Assembly: GCA_002256245.1 (NCBI GenBank)
Contig: NKIU01000004.1
Location: forward strand, 1-64,000
DNA from: Pseudorhodobacter sp. PARRP1
GTDB lineage: Bacteria; Pseudomonadota; Alphaproteobacteria; Rhodobacterales; Rhodobacteraceae
Reading direction: 5' to 3'
Length of the DNA stretch: 64,000 bases
Below the pieces are notes generated by a model that was given only the letters and a program-made list of their open reading frames with translations, made no database searches and had not been told where the DNA came from. This document shows positions 27,853 to 36,978 of the stretch, one piece after another (within the stretch, counting starts at the first letter, position 1; every line of letters begins with the position of its first letter). Both the position numbers and the translations under genes were made by a program.

Positions 27853-30411
27853 ATGACAAGCGTGCTCAGGTTTATCGGCTCTTTCTTCGGGGGCATTTTC
27901 ACGACGATCACGCTTGGTCTGTTGTTCGGCGCGTTGACCTTGGGCGCGGTGTTCTGGATGTATTCGGCGGACCTGCCGAGCCATGACAGCCTTGCGCAAT
28001 ACTCGCCGCCGACGATCAGCCGGATTTATTCCGGCGAGGGCCGGATTATCGACGAATTCGCCAAGGAACGCCGCCTGTTCGTGCCGATCGAGGATATTCC
28101 GGTGCTGGTGCGCGATGCGTTCATCTCGGCGGAAGACAAGCATTTCTACACCCACAAGGGCTATGACGTGCAGGGCATGATCTCGGCGGCGTGGGATGCG
28201 ATCAAATCGGGCGGCAAGAACGCGCGGGGGGCCTCGACCATCACGCAGCAGGTGATGAAGAACTTCCTGCTGGATGGCTCGCGTTCGGTGGAGCGGAAGG
28301 TGAAGGAATTGATTCTGGCGTCGCGGCTGGAACAGACCTTGTCGAAGGACAAGATCCTTGAGTTGTATCTGAACGAGATTTTTCTGGGCCAGAACAGCTA
28401 TGGCGTGGCCGCAGCCGCGCAGACCTATTTTAACAAATCGCTGGATCAACTGAGCCCGGCTGAGGCTGCGACCCTCGCCTCGATGCCGAAAGCGCCCAGC
28501 GATTACAATCCGGTGACGCAAAAGGAACGCCTGACCGCGCGGCGCAATTATGTGCTGAACGAGATGTTCCAGAACGGCTATATCGACGAGGCCAGCTATA
28601 ACGAGGCCAAGGATGAGCCGCTGAAATCGGTGCAGAACGGCGATTATCCGGCGTTCCGCGAGGCTTTGCCGCCGCGCGATTACTTCACCGACGAAATCCG
28701 CCGCCAGTTGTCGGGGACGTTCGGCGAGGAAGAATTCTTTGGCGGGGGCCTCTCGATCCGCGCCACCGCAGACCCCGAATTGCAGGAAATCGCCGCTGTT
28801 GCCCTGCGCCGGGGCTTGGAGAAATACGACCGCAATCAGGGGGTGTGGCGCGGCACTGGCAAGACCCTGCCCACGGAAGTTCTGGGTGATGAGGCTGCTT
28901 GGCGTAAAGCCTTGTCCGAGGTCAAGGACATGCCGCGCGATGTCACCGGCTGGCATGTGGCGGTGGTGCTCTCGTTGGGCGAGACCACGGCTGAGGTCGG
29001 CGTCGAGGGCGTCGATGGCACGCAGGAAATCCCCGCCGCCGACGTGACTTGGGCGCGCAAGCGGCTGGAGAGCGGCAAGCTGGGCAAGAAAGCCCGTGTG
29101 CCTGCCGATCTGGTTTCGGTGGGCGATGTGGTGATGGTGCGGCAAGTCACCGATGACAAAACCGGCGATTTCGTGCGCTGGTCGTTGCGGCAAGTGCCGG
29201 AAGTGCAGGGCGGTTTCATGGCGATGGACGTCAACACCGGCCGTGTGATGGCGATGCAGGGCGGCTTCAGCTATCAATCCTCGGTGTTCAACCGCGCGAC
29301 GCAAGCGACGCGGCAACCGGGCTCCAGCTTCAAGCCGTTTGTCTATGCGGCGGCGCTCGATTCGGGGTTCACCCCTGCGACGATCATCGTGGACGCCCCG
29401 ATTGAGGTGGAAACGCCGCAAGGCCTGTGGACGCCGAAGAACTCGACCAACAAATTCTACGGCCCGACCCCGATGCGCACCGGCATCGAGCAATCGCGCA
29501 ACCTGATGACCATTCGTATCGCGCAGGAAATCGGCATGCCGCTGGTGGCCAGCTATGCCGAAAAGTTTGGCGTTTACAAACCGATGCAGCCGTTCCTTGC
29601 CAATGCCTTGGGCGCGCAGGAAACCACGCTTTACAAGATGGTCGCGGCCTATGCGATGTTCGCCAATGGCGGCGAGCGGGTGGAGCCGACCCTGGTGGAC
29701 CGCGTGCAAGACCGTTACGGCAAGACGATCTATCGCCACGATCAGCGCAAATGCGAGGATTGTAACTCTCCGCGCCTGCCGAAGGGTGACGGTGTGAAGA
29801 TCGACAGCAACCGCGAGCGGGTGATGGATGCGATCACCGCCTATCAGCTGACCTCGATGATGCAGGGCGTGATCCAGCGCGGCTCGGGCACGGGCGTTAA
29901 ATTGCCGGTGCCGGTGGCGGGCAAGACCGGCACGACCAATGACGCCAAGGACGTGTGGTTCATCGGCTATACCTCGAACACGGTGGCGGGCTGCTACATG
30001 GGGTTTGACCAGCCGCGCAGCTTGGGGCCGGGGGCGTTTGGCGGCACCTTGTGCGTGCCGATCTTTCAGGAATTTATGAAAGAGGTGGTCAAGCGCCGCG
30101 GCGGCACCGCGTTCAAAGTGCCGCCGGGCGGCTATTTCCAGAATATCGACCGCTTTACCGGTGCGCTGCTGGGGCCGGATGCCTCGGGCGCGAACGTGGT
30201 TGCCGAATACTTCCGTGAAGGCGAAGAGCCGCTGTTTGCGTTGGGCGAGGTGATTGACGGCGGCTTTGCGATGGGCTCGAACCTGCCGCTGTTTGCCAAT
30301 GGCGAAAGCGATGCGGGCGGCAGCGATACGCTGACCACCTCGGATGGCCAGACCAAATCGGTGCCGAAGAAGGCCAATTTCGGCACGCTGTCATCGGGCG
30401 GGCTGTATTAG
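27853..30411 (+). CDS. mrcA: Penicillin-binding protein 1A
   Basis: 852 residues. Short cytoplasmic start, one membrane helix (about 10-37), glycosyltransferase domain (EDKHFYTHKG, GASTITQQ, KILELYLNEIFLG), an OB-like insert, then transpeptidase with SxxK (SSFKPF), SxN (QSRN) and KTG (AGKTGTT). A bifunctional enzyme that polymerises glycan and cross-links peptides on the periplasmic side. The start is chosen at ATG 27853 because the helix follows at the normal distance; the frame opens 69 bases earlier. The extra Cys pair in KCEDCN lies in the transpeptidase. Confidence 0.96.
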   Translation: MTSVLRFIGSFFGGIFTTITLGLLFGALTLGAVFWMYSADLPSHDSLAQYSPPTISRIYSGEGRIIDEFAKERRLFVPIEDIPVLVRDAFISAEDKHFYTHKGYDVQGMISAAWDAIKSGGKNARGASTITQQVMKNFLLDGSRSVERKVKELILASRLEQTLSKDKILELYLNEIFLGQNSYGVAAAAQTYFNKSLDQLSPAEAATLASMPKAPSDYNPVTQKERLTARRNYVLNEMFQNGYIDEASYNEAKDEPLKSVQNGDYPAFREALPPRDYFTDEIRRQLSGTFGEEEFFGGGLSIRATADPELQEIAAVALRRGLEKYDRNQGVWRGTGKTLPTEVLGDEAAWRKALSEVKDMPRDVTGWHVAVVLSLGETTAEVGVEGVDGTQEIPAADVTWARKRLESGKLGKKARVPADLVSVGDVVMVRQVTDDKTGDFVRWSLRQVPEVQGGFMAMDVNTGRVMAMQGGFSYQSSVFNRATQATRQPGSSFKPFVYAAALDSGFTPATIIVDAPIEVETPQGLWTPKNSTNKFYGPTPMRTGIEQSRNLMTIRIAQEIGMPLVASYAEKFGVYKPMQPFLANALGAQETTLYKMVAAYAMFANGGERVEPTLVDRVQDRYGKTIYRHDQRKCEDCNSPRLPKGDGVKIDSNRERVMDAITAYQLTSMMQGVIQRGSGTGVKLPVPVAGKTGTTNDAKDVWFIGYTSNTVAGCYMGFDQPRSLGPGAFGGTLCVPIFQEFMKEVVKRRGGTAFKVPPGGYFQNIDRFTGALLGPDASGANVVAEYFREGEEPLFALGEVIDGGFAMGSNLPLFANGESDAGGSDTLTTSDGQTKSVPKKANFGTLSSGGLY

Positions 30412-30720
30412 CGGGCAGGTTGTTGTCTTGCCCGATTTGGCCCGCGCCAAATCGGGCCGCGCCTGCCTGCCCCCGGCAGGCGCGTTACCGCGCCCGCCAG
30501 GCAGGCGCGCCCCGATTTACCCGATGACGGCGTGCTGCCCCGCACCCCTTGCGCGCCGGCGCTCCGCCTCTGCGCAACAAACCGCAAAACGCTGCCCCGC
30601 AGCGTTTTCGCGCGGTTTGGGCCAAGTGCTGCACCGGCGTTCTGCCAAACCACGCGCAGCCCTTGCCGCTTTGCCCGCTGCGCGCTATCACCCCGCCAAA
30701 CACTCCGAAGGACTTCGCCC
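30412..30720. repeat. Intergenic stretch packed with perfect palindromes
   Basis: 309 bases without a gene. At least four strong inverted repeats sit one after another: 30431-30458 (12-bp stem, 4-base loop), 30459-30485 (10-bp stem, 7-base loop), 30549-30577 (TTGCGC/GCGCAA with an inner palindrome), and 30579-30618 (10-bp inner stem plus 7-bp outer stem). A further imperfect one spans 30611-30656, and GGCAGGCGCG recurs at 30500. The first may end PBP1a transcription, but the number of units is more like a REP/BIME-type element. Confidence 0.7.
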
Positions 30721-31848
30721 ATGCGCACCGAGACGCAATACAATGTCGATGCCATCACCAAATCGCTGCGCCTTTTGGGCCAGCGGATGGATTGGGAAAC
30801 GGCGGCGCATCGGTTGGAAGAATTCGACGCGATGATCGAAGCCCCCGATCTGTGGAACGACCCCGCCAAGGCGCAAAAGCTGATGCGCGAACGCCAGGGC
30901 CTGATCGAGCAAATCTCGACCTACCGGCTGATCGAAAGCGGTCTGCGCGACAATGTCGAATTGATCGAACTGGGCGAGGCCGAGGGCGACGAGGAAATCA
31001 TCACCGAGGCAGAGGAAGCTTTGAAAGGCCTTGTCGATCTGGCCGGTGCCAAAGAGCTTGAGGCTTTGCTGAACGGCGAGGCGGACGGCAACGACACCTT
31101 CCTTGAGATCAACGCAGGCGCGGGCGGCACGGAAAGCTGCGATTGGGCCAGCATGTTGGCGCGGATGTATGTCCGCTGGGCCGAGAAAAAGGGCTACAAG
31201 GTGGAATTGCAGTCGGAATCGGCGGGCGATGAAACTGGCATCAAATCGGCGGGCTACAAGATTTCCGGCCTCAATGCCTACGGTTGGCTGAAATCGGAAT
31301 CCGGCGTGCATCGCCTTGTGCGGATCAGCCCCTACGGCTCGGCTGATAAACGCCAGACCTCTTTCGCCTCGGTCTGGGTCTATCCGGTGGTCGATGACAA
31401 CATCGAAATCGACATCCCCGACCGCGATATCCGCATCGACACCTACCGCTCATCAGGCGCTGGCGGGCAGCACGTCAACACCACCGACTCGGCGGTGCGG
31501 ATCACCCACTTGCCGACCAATATCGTGGTGACATCCTCGATGAAATCGCAGCACCAGAACCGCGAGGCCTGCATGAACGCCCTGCGCTCGCGGCTGTATC
31601 AGGTGGAATTGGACAAGCGCAACGCCAGCATCAACGCGCAACACGATGCCAAGGGCGATGCAGGCTGGGGCAACCAGATCAGGTCTTACGTGTTGCAGCC
31701 CTATCAGATGGTGAAAGACCTGCGCACCGGGCATGAAACCAGCGACACCGGCGGTGTGCTGGATGGCGATCTGGATAAATTCATGGCCGCCACCCTAGCG
31801 ATGGACGTCGCCGGAAAATCCCGCGCCGAGGCCAATGCCGAGGATTGA
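30721..31848 (+). CDS. prfB: Peptide chain release factor 2
   Basis: 375 residues. GGQ motif (GAGGQHVN) that triggers peptide release, and the stop-codon recognition region with SPYG-type residues (ISPYGSADKRQTSF). It ends translation at UGA and UAA. The frame is continuous: the in-frame UGA and slippery site found in E. coli prfB at codon 26 are absent, so there is no autoregulatory frameshift. Start taken at ATG 30721 following GAAGGA; the frame is open into the palindrome cluster upstream but that part is not RF2. Confidence 0.96.
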   Translation: MRTETQYNVDAITKSLRLLGQRMDWETAAHRLEEFDAMIEAPDLWNDPAKAQKLMRERQGLIEQISTYRLIESGLRDNVELIELGEAEGDEEIITEAEEALKGLVDLAGAKELEALLNGEADGNDTFLEINAGAGGTESCDWASMLARMYVRWAEKKGYKVELQSESAGDETGIKSAGYKISGLNAYGWLKSESGVHRLVRISPYGSADKRQTSFASVWVYPVVDDNIEIDIPDRDIRIDTYRSSGAGGQHVNTTDSAVRITHLPTNIVVTSSMKSQHQNREACMNALRSRLYQVELDKRNASINAQHDAKGDAGWGNQIRSYVLQPYQMVKDLRTGHETSDTGGVLDGDLDKFMAATLAMDVAGKSRAEANAED

Positions 31849-31927
31849 TCGGCGCTAATCCCTTGCCTGAGATACATCTTTCCTGCCACGCGCTTCCCCG
31901 CATAGTCTGACCCAAACGGGGGGGCGC

Positions 31928-32701
31928 ATGGAACAACGGCAGGCCGAGGTGCCAGAGGTGATGCAGGTTGAGGTCAGCGATCTGACTGCGGCCCTGCGCG
32001 CAGGCTGGCGCGATTTCAAGACGGCCCCGCATTACGGCCTGCTGTTTGCCTGCATCTATGTGCTGGGCGGCTGGCTGATCTATTTTGCCGTCACCGGGGC
32101 AGGCCAGTTGTGGTGGACGCTGCCCGCCGCCGCTGGCTTTCCAATTCTGGGGCCGTTCATCGCCTGCGGTCTTTATGATGTTTCGCGCAGGCTTGAGGCC
32201 GGGATGCCGCTGGATCGCCACGCCACGCTGCTGGTGATCTTCCGGCAGAAGGATCGGCAAATCCCGTCGATGGCGGCGGTGATCGTGGTGTTCTTTCTGT
32301 TCTGGAATTTCCTGTCGCACATGATCTTTGCGCTGTTTCTGGGCAATGCGGTGATGACCAATGTCTCATCCTCGCTTGCGGTGTTCGCCACGCCTGCGGG
32401 GCTGACCATGCTGGCGGTGGGCACCGCGATTGGGGCGGTGTTCTCGACCCTGCTGTTCTGCCTGACCGTGGTCAGCCTGCCGATGCTGCTGGAGCGTGAG
32501 GTCGATTTCGTCACCGCGATGCTTACATCTTGCGCGGTGGTGGCGCAAAGCCCGGTGGTGATGCTGGGTTGGGGCGCCTTCATCGCGGGCGTGCTGTTTG
32601 TGGCGATGCTGCCGGGCTTCTTCGGGCTGTTCCTTGCCCTGCCGGTGCTGGGCCACGCCAGTTGGCATCTCTATCGCCGCGCGGTCAGTTGGCCCGCCTG
32701 A
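31928..32701 (+). CDS. DUF2189 membrane protein
   Basis: 257 residues with about six transmembrane helices after a 35-residue cytoplasmic start containing the DUF2189 landmark AGWRDFKTAPHYGLLF. A repeating GWxDF-type and PVLGHASWHLYRRAV ending are usual for the family. Function unknown. The 3' end overlaps that of the MFS gene on the other strand by 31 bases. Confidence 0.88.
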   Translation: MEQRQAEVPEVMQVEVSDLTAALRAGWRDFKTAPHYGLLFACIYVLGGWLIYFAVTGAGQLWWTLPAAAGFPILGPFIACGLYDVSRRLEAGMPLDRHATLLVIFRQKDRQIPSMAAVIVVFFLFWNFLSHMIFALFLGNAVMTNVSSSLAVFATPAGLTMLAVGTAIGAVFSTLLFCLTVVSLPMLLEREVDFVTAMLTSCAVVAQSPVVMLGWGAFIAGVLFVAMLPGFFGLFLALPVLGHASWHLYRRAVSWPA

Positions 32702-34155
32702 GGCCCCCCTCGTCTTAACCCCCAAGCCGAGACGATGGCTGAGGCCAGCGACGCCAAAGCCGCCAGCGCCGCGATATGGCCAAAGCCCGCGCCGGTGGCC
32801 GCGATATGGGCGGGCGCGCTGGCGATCACGCCAAACCCCGGTGTCTCTGCGCCAATCGCACCGTAGCCCGCCGCCGCCATCCGGCCCATCAGCGCCACCG
32901 CCAAAAGGCTTGCCGCGCGCGCCACCGCGTTGTTGATCCCCGAGGCCGTGCCCTGATCAGCGTCGCTGGCCGAAGTCATCACCACCGTCGTCAACGGGGC
33001 CACCAGCAGCGCCATGCCGAACCCCGACAGCCACATCAAGGGCACGGCGCGGGTCCAATACAAAGCCTCATGCGCCGTGACCGCGAGGCCCGCCTGCGCC
33101 ACGGCCACCAGAAGCGCGCCCACCACCAGAAACCGCGCCGGGCCCAGCCGATCCGCCAGCTTGCCCATGCGCGTGGACAGCAGCGCGATCATCAAGGCTC
33201 CGGGCAGAAACGCCGCCACCATCGCCAAAGCATCCGCGCCCCATGCCGACACAGCCGTCATCGGCAGGTAAAACCCGATACCCGTCACCGCGAAATACAA
33301 AAGGAAGGTCGCAAGGTTGATCGCCGAAAACCGGCGCACCCGGAACATGCTCAGCCGGATCATCGGGGCAGGGCAGCGCGCCTCCCACAGCAGAAAGCCC
33401 GCCAGAACGGCAAAGCCAACCGCCATCAATACCAGCGACTCGCCGGTTTCGGCGCTCAGACCATAGGCGACAAGGCCAAAGCCTGCGGTGGCCAATCCGG
33501 CACCCACAAAGTCAATCGGCACGCCGGGGCGGCCCGGATCGGGCAGCGCAAAGCGCGCCAGCAGCCACAGCGACACAGCCCCCAGCGGCAGGTTCAGCGC
33601 GAAAATCCATCGCCAGCCCGCCACCGGATCGACCATCAGGCACAACCCGGCCACGACAGGCCCCGCCGAGGCCGTGGCGATCGAGGCCGCCGCCCACAGC
33701 CCCAATGCAGCACCGCGTTCCTCGCGCGGAAAGGCGCGGCCGATCAGGGCCATTGACCCCGGCACCATCAGCGCCGCCGCGACACCTTGCAGGCCACGGG
33801 CCAGGATCATCGCCTCGGGACCGCGCGCCAGCGCACACCCGAGCGAGCTGACCGTGAACAGCACAATCCCCAACCCAAACCCGCGCGCGGTGCCAAACCT
33901 ATCCCCCAGCGCGCCGCCCACCAGAATAAGCGCCGTCAGCGCCAGCAGGTAAATGCCGCTGAACCATTGCGCCTGTGGCAGGCTGGCCCCCAGCGCCGCC
34001 CGCATCGCAGGCAGCGCATTGGCGGTGACAGACGAGTCGATAAACCCCATCGACGATGCCAGAATCGCCGCCCACAGCAAGGCGCGGCGATGTTCGGGGG
34101 CACAAATGACGACGGGCACCAGAGATTGCTCTGGTGCCCGCGCTGTTACATCCAT
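32671..34155 (-). CDS. MFS drug:H+ antiporter, 14-helix (EmrB/QacA type)
   Basis: 494 residues and about 14 helices. Motif A (GALGDRFGTARGF), motif C-like GSMALIGRAF region, and the DHA2-typical FIDSSVTANALPAM in helix 1. Exports drugs or metabolites using the proton gradient; substrate unknown. Start placed at ATG 34155, so that the first helix begins at about residue 30; longer starts would run into the bactofilin gene. It follows bactofilin by 19 bases on the same strand and may be co-transcribed. Confidence 0.9.
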   Translation of the reverse strand: MDVTARAPEQSLVPVVICAPEHRRALLWAAILASSMGFIDSSVTANALPAMRAALGASLPQAQWFSGIYLLALTALILVGGALGDRFGTARGFGLGIVLFTVSSLGCALARGPEAMILARGLQGVAAALMVPGSMALIGRAFPREERGAALGLWAAASIATASAGPVVAGLCLMVDPVAGWRWIFALNLPLGAVSLWLLARFALPDPGRPGVPIDFVGAGLATAGFGLVAYGLSAETGESLVLMAVGFAVLAGFLLWEARCPAPMIRLSMFRVRRFSAINLATFLLYFAVTGIGFYLPMTAVSAWGADALAMVAAFLPGALMIALLSTRMGKLADRLGPARFLVVGALLVAVAQAGLAVTAHEALYWTRAVPLMWLSGFGMALLVAPLTTVVMTSASDADQGTASGINNAVARAASLLAVALMGRMAAAGYGAIGAETPGFGVIASAPAHIAATGAGFGHIAALAALASLASAIVSAWGLRRGGPQAGQLTARR

Positions 34156-34174
34156 TTCGGACGTTTGTCTAAGA

Positions 34175-34684
34175 TCAGGCTTCTTCGCTGGAAACCGGGG
34201 CCTGCACGATGCGGCTTGCCGGGGCTGCGGTGCGCCCCGTGGACAGCGGATCATCCTGACGCTGCACCGAGCCTTCGAAATGCGCGCCGGATTCAATCGC
34301 GATGGTTTTGTGGATGATGTCGCCTTCGACCTTCGCGGTCGAGGTCAGGCGCACTTTCAGCCCGCGCACGCGGCCAATCACCCGACCATTGACGACGATA
34401 TCATCGGCCACAATCTCGCCCCGGATGGTGGCGGTTTCGCCCACGGTCAGCAGATGCGCGCGGATATCGCCCTCAACCGTGCCTTCCACCTGAATATCGC
34501 CGGTGGTGCGCAGATTGCCCACCACGGTCAGATCGGCGGAAAGCACCGAAGCCGCCACTTTGCCCTTCGGCGCAGAAGGCGTAAAATCCATCGAGGGTTT
34601 GGTCACTGGTGCCTCCGGCGCTTTGGGCTTATCGGTCTCGCCCGCTTTGGGGCCCGGTTCGTTGATGCGGCTCTTAGAAAACAT
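34175..34684 (-). CDS. Bactofilin
   Basis: 169 residues. Central bactofilin (DUF583) domain at about 48-140, a right-handed beta-helix with the repeating pattern LTVVGNLRTTGDIQVEGTVEG, between disordered Pro/Lys-rich ends. Bactofilins polymerise without nucleotides and scaffold cell-wall enzymes at defined sites. The start overlaps the end of the M23 peptidase gene by 11 bases; this pairing is known in several proteobacteria and suggests a joint role in local peptidoglycan remodelling. Confidence 0.93.
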   Translation of the reverse strand: MFSKSRINEPGPKAGETDKPKAPEAPVTKPSMDFTPSAPKGKVAASVLSADLTVVGNLRTTGDIQVEGTVEGDIRAHLLTVGETATIRGEIVADDIVVNGRVIGRVRGLKVRLTSTAKVEGDIIHKTIAIESGAHFEGSVQRQDDPLSTGRTAAPASRIVQAPVSSEEA

Positions 34685-36050
34685 TGCTGGCTGCCTTTAT
34701 GAAGGTCATCGGATTTATCGCGGATCCGCCGATACGGATCTCGTAGTGAAGATGTGTGCCGGTAGAGCGGCCCGAGTTGCCCATATCACCGATCCGGTCG
34801 CCGCGCGATACCCTTTGACCAACTTCGACCCTGATCTGCGAAAGATGGCCATAGCGGGTTTCCATGCCAAAGGCGTGCTGGATCTTGATCAGGCGACCAT
34901 AGCCGTTTTCCCAACCGGCATAGGTCACAACCCCGTCAGCGGTGCTGAAAATCGGCGTGCCGTAGTCGCCGGCCATATCCTGACCCTCGTGGCGCCGAAA
35001 GCCGCGCCCCAGCGGGTCATTGCGGCCACCAAAGCCAGAGGTATAGCGGATCGCGGTTTTCACCGGCATCCCGAACGGTGCCTTGAAGGCGGCCATGCGA
35101 TACATGTTCATGTTATCAAGGCTTTTCAGGATGGCATTGGCGCGCACCTCCTCGGCAGAAGGGGCCATGCCAGAGGTGGACAGCGAGATCGGCGTCAGTG
35201 GCCCACCCTGGCCGCTGTAGCCCTTGCGCACGGCGGCCAGCAGATCATCAGGCGACAGGCCCGCCGCGCGGAACATCTTGTCCAAGGGCTCGACCGAGAC
35301 GTTCATCGCCTGTTCAAGCTGCGCGAAAATCGCATCGTTGCGGGCTTCAAGCTGTTGTTTTTCTTGCGCGATCTTGGTGGTGCGTGCCTCGGCCTTTTCC
35401 GCGTCGGTCTGCATCTGGTCGCGGGCTTGCGCGGTTTCGCCCAAGCTGGCGGTCATCATTTCCAGCGTGGCATCGGCATCGGCCAGACGCTCGGCTTCCG
35501 TGCGGCCAGCGGTGGGGGCGGTCGAGAGCGAGGCCACCTGCGCGCGGGCGGAATCGCGTTCCTTGATCACGCCGCGCAGGGTGTTCTGGATCACCTCGAT
35601 GCCGGTTTCCAACTCGCGCCGCCGATCTTCTGACGCGAGCAGCCGCGCCTGCATCTGGGACACTTGTGCAAGTGCAAGGTTGAACCGCCCCTGCGCCGAG
35701 GCCGCCTCATCCGCGCGCAGATCGCGGTCGGCGGACAGATCGTTCAGACGTTGTTCATATAGCGCCTGTTGACGGGCGACTTGCTGGCGCGAGGTGCCTG
35801 CAGAAATCGAATCCAACAGCAGAATCGCCGTCGCCAGAATCGTCCAGGCCAACGCCAGCGATCCAAACACCAGCGCAATCGCTTGCGTGCTTGAGCGCAG
35901 GCGGATGAAGCGCGTCTCGGTATCAGATTTCAGGAACAGGCGTTGCTCGGGCAGATACCGCTCTAACGTGGTGTGAATCCGATAGGTGAGGCGTGTCAGC
36001 ACGGCGGCATGTTCCGGTTCTTTTGGCGCAATGGGCGGTGGGGTGCCCAT
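34674..36050 (-). CDS. Membrane-anchored M23 (LytM) peptidase
   Basis: 458 residues. Cytoplasmic N-terminus, one transmembrane helix at about 55-80, a long coiled coil (about 85-275), then the M23 domain at about 345-445. Zinc and catalytic residues: His354 and Asp358 (RRHEGQD), and HLH at about 433-435, all present, so it should be active and not a degenerate regulator. It cleaves peptide cross-links. Start ATG 36050 was chosen because the upstream extension lacks a ribosome site. Probably localised by the overlapping bactofilin. Confidence 0.92.
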   Translation of the reverse strand: MGTPPPIAPKEPEHAAVLTRLTYRIHTTLERYLPEQRLFLKSDTETRFIRLRSSTQAIALVFGSLALAWTILATAILLLDSISAGTSRQQVARQQALYEQRLNDLSADRDLRADEAASAQGRFNLALAQVSQMQARLLASEDRRRELETGIEVIQNTLRGVIKERDSARAQVASLSTAPTAGRTEAERLADADATLEMMTASLGETAQARDQMQTDAEKAEARTTKIAQEKQQLEARNDAIFAQLEQAMNVSVEPLDKMFRAAGLSPDDLLAAVRKGYSGQGGPLTPISLSTSGMAPSAEEVRANAILKSLDNMNMYRMAAFKAPFGMPVKTAIRYTSGFGGRNDPLGRGFRRHEGQDMAGDYGTPIFSTADGVVTYAGWENGYGRLIKIQHAFGMETRYGHLSQIRVEVGQRVSRGDRIGDMGNSGRSTGTHLHYEIRIGGSAINPMTFIKAASNVF

Positions 36051-36165
36051 GTGCCGGGCTGCTGACTGATTAGCCAGCGGTCGGCGCAGTCGCAACAAAT
36101 TTGACCAAAGCCGGGGGAACCGGGGCGGAAACCTGCCAATCTCGGCGGGATTCCGCCGATTTTGC

Positions 36166-36978
36166 TCAGGCGTTCTCGACGAGGGGCCAGTAAAAATCGG
36201 GCGTCAAACCGGCGTCGGCGCGCTTTTCTGCGTTGAACGGCGGCTTCAGGTTGCCATGGAAATACTGCCGCACCAGCCGGTGAAACGTGGGCTTGGGGTC
36301 ATCGCCCGCCCGCCCGCACAGCCAGTTGAACCATTTCGAGCCATAAGCCACGTGGGCGACTTCTTCGGCGTAAATGGTGTTCAGCGCGGCGACGGCTTGG
36401 GTTTGCTTGGCTTGGGTGAACAGCGCAATCATCCCCGGCGTCACATCCAAGCCGCGCGCCTCCAGCACCATCGGCACCACGGCAAGGCGGCCCAGCAGAT
36501 CGCCCGCGGTATCTTCGGCGGCCTGCCACATGAAGGCATGGGCGGGCATTGCGCCGTAATGGCTGCCCAAAGCCTCAAGACAATCGCACAGCAGGTTGAA
36601 ATGCTTGGATTCGTCATCCGCCGCCTGCACCCAGTCGTCATAAAACCCCAAGGGCATCGGCGTGTCGGTAAAGCGCGCGATGATGTCCCAGTGCAGATCA
36701 ACGGCGTTCAACTCGATATGCGCCACCGCATGCAGCAAGGCGATGCGCCCCAAAGGCGAGCCGGGCCTACGGCGCGGCACCTCGCGCGGGTCCAGAAGGT
36801 CGGGCTTTTCGGGGCGGGCAGGGCGCAGCGGCGGTGTTGCCTGACCAATGGCCAAAGGTGCGCCCGCCGCGCGTGCCGCACGCCAGCTTGCGGCATGGGC
36901 ATGCGAAAGCGCGGTTTTCGCGCGCCCGTCGGCGGTGGTCAGAACCTGCACCGCCATCTGCGCCAGTGACAGCGTCAC
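36166..36978 (-). CDS. DUF455 ferritin-like protein
   Basis: 270 residues from a GTG that overlaps the bcp stop (GTGA). A ferritin-like four-helix fold is suggested by spaced carboxylate/His motifs: HIELNAVDLHWD, DDESKHF and EEVAHVAYG, giving possible di-iron ligands. DUF455 proteins are widespread; the reaction is not established. Coupled translation with a peroxiredoxin suggests a link with peroxide or iron, which is inference. An in-frame ATG 60 bases earlier, inside bcp, is less likely. Confidence 0.85.
   Translation of the reverse strand: MTLSLAQMAVQVLTTADGRAKTALSHAHAASWRAARAAGAPLAIGQATPPLRPARPEKPDLLDPREVPRRRPGSPLGRIALLHAVAHIELNAVDLHWDIIARFTDTPMPLGFYDDWVQAADDESKHFNLLCDCLEALGSHYGAMPAHAFMWQAAEDTAGDLLGRLAVVPMVLEARGLDVTPGMIALFTQAKQTQAVAALNTIYAEEVAHVAYGSKWFNWLCGRAGDDPKPTFHRLVRQYFHGNLKPPFNAEKRADAGLTPDFYWPLVENA

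Noticed and set aside
27610-29739. 709-codon antisense frame across the PBP1a gene
   Set aside because: Low-complexity His/Arg-rich translation, while the plus strand carries all PBP1a motifs.
30532-30720. Extended N-terminus of RF2 through the palindrome cluster
   Set aside because: Cys/Arg/Pro-rich translation of the inverted repeats; RF2 homologues begin at 30721.
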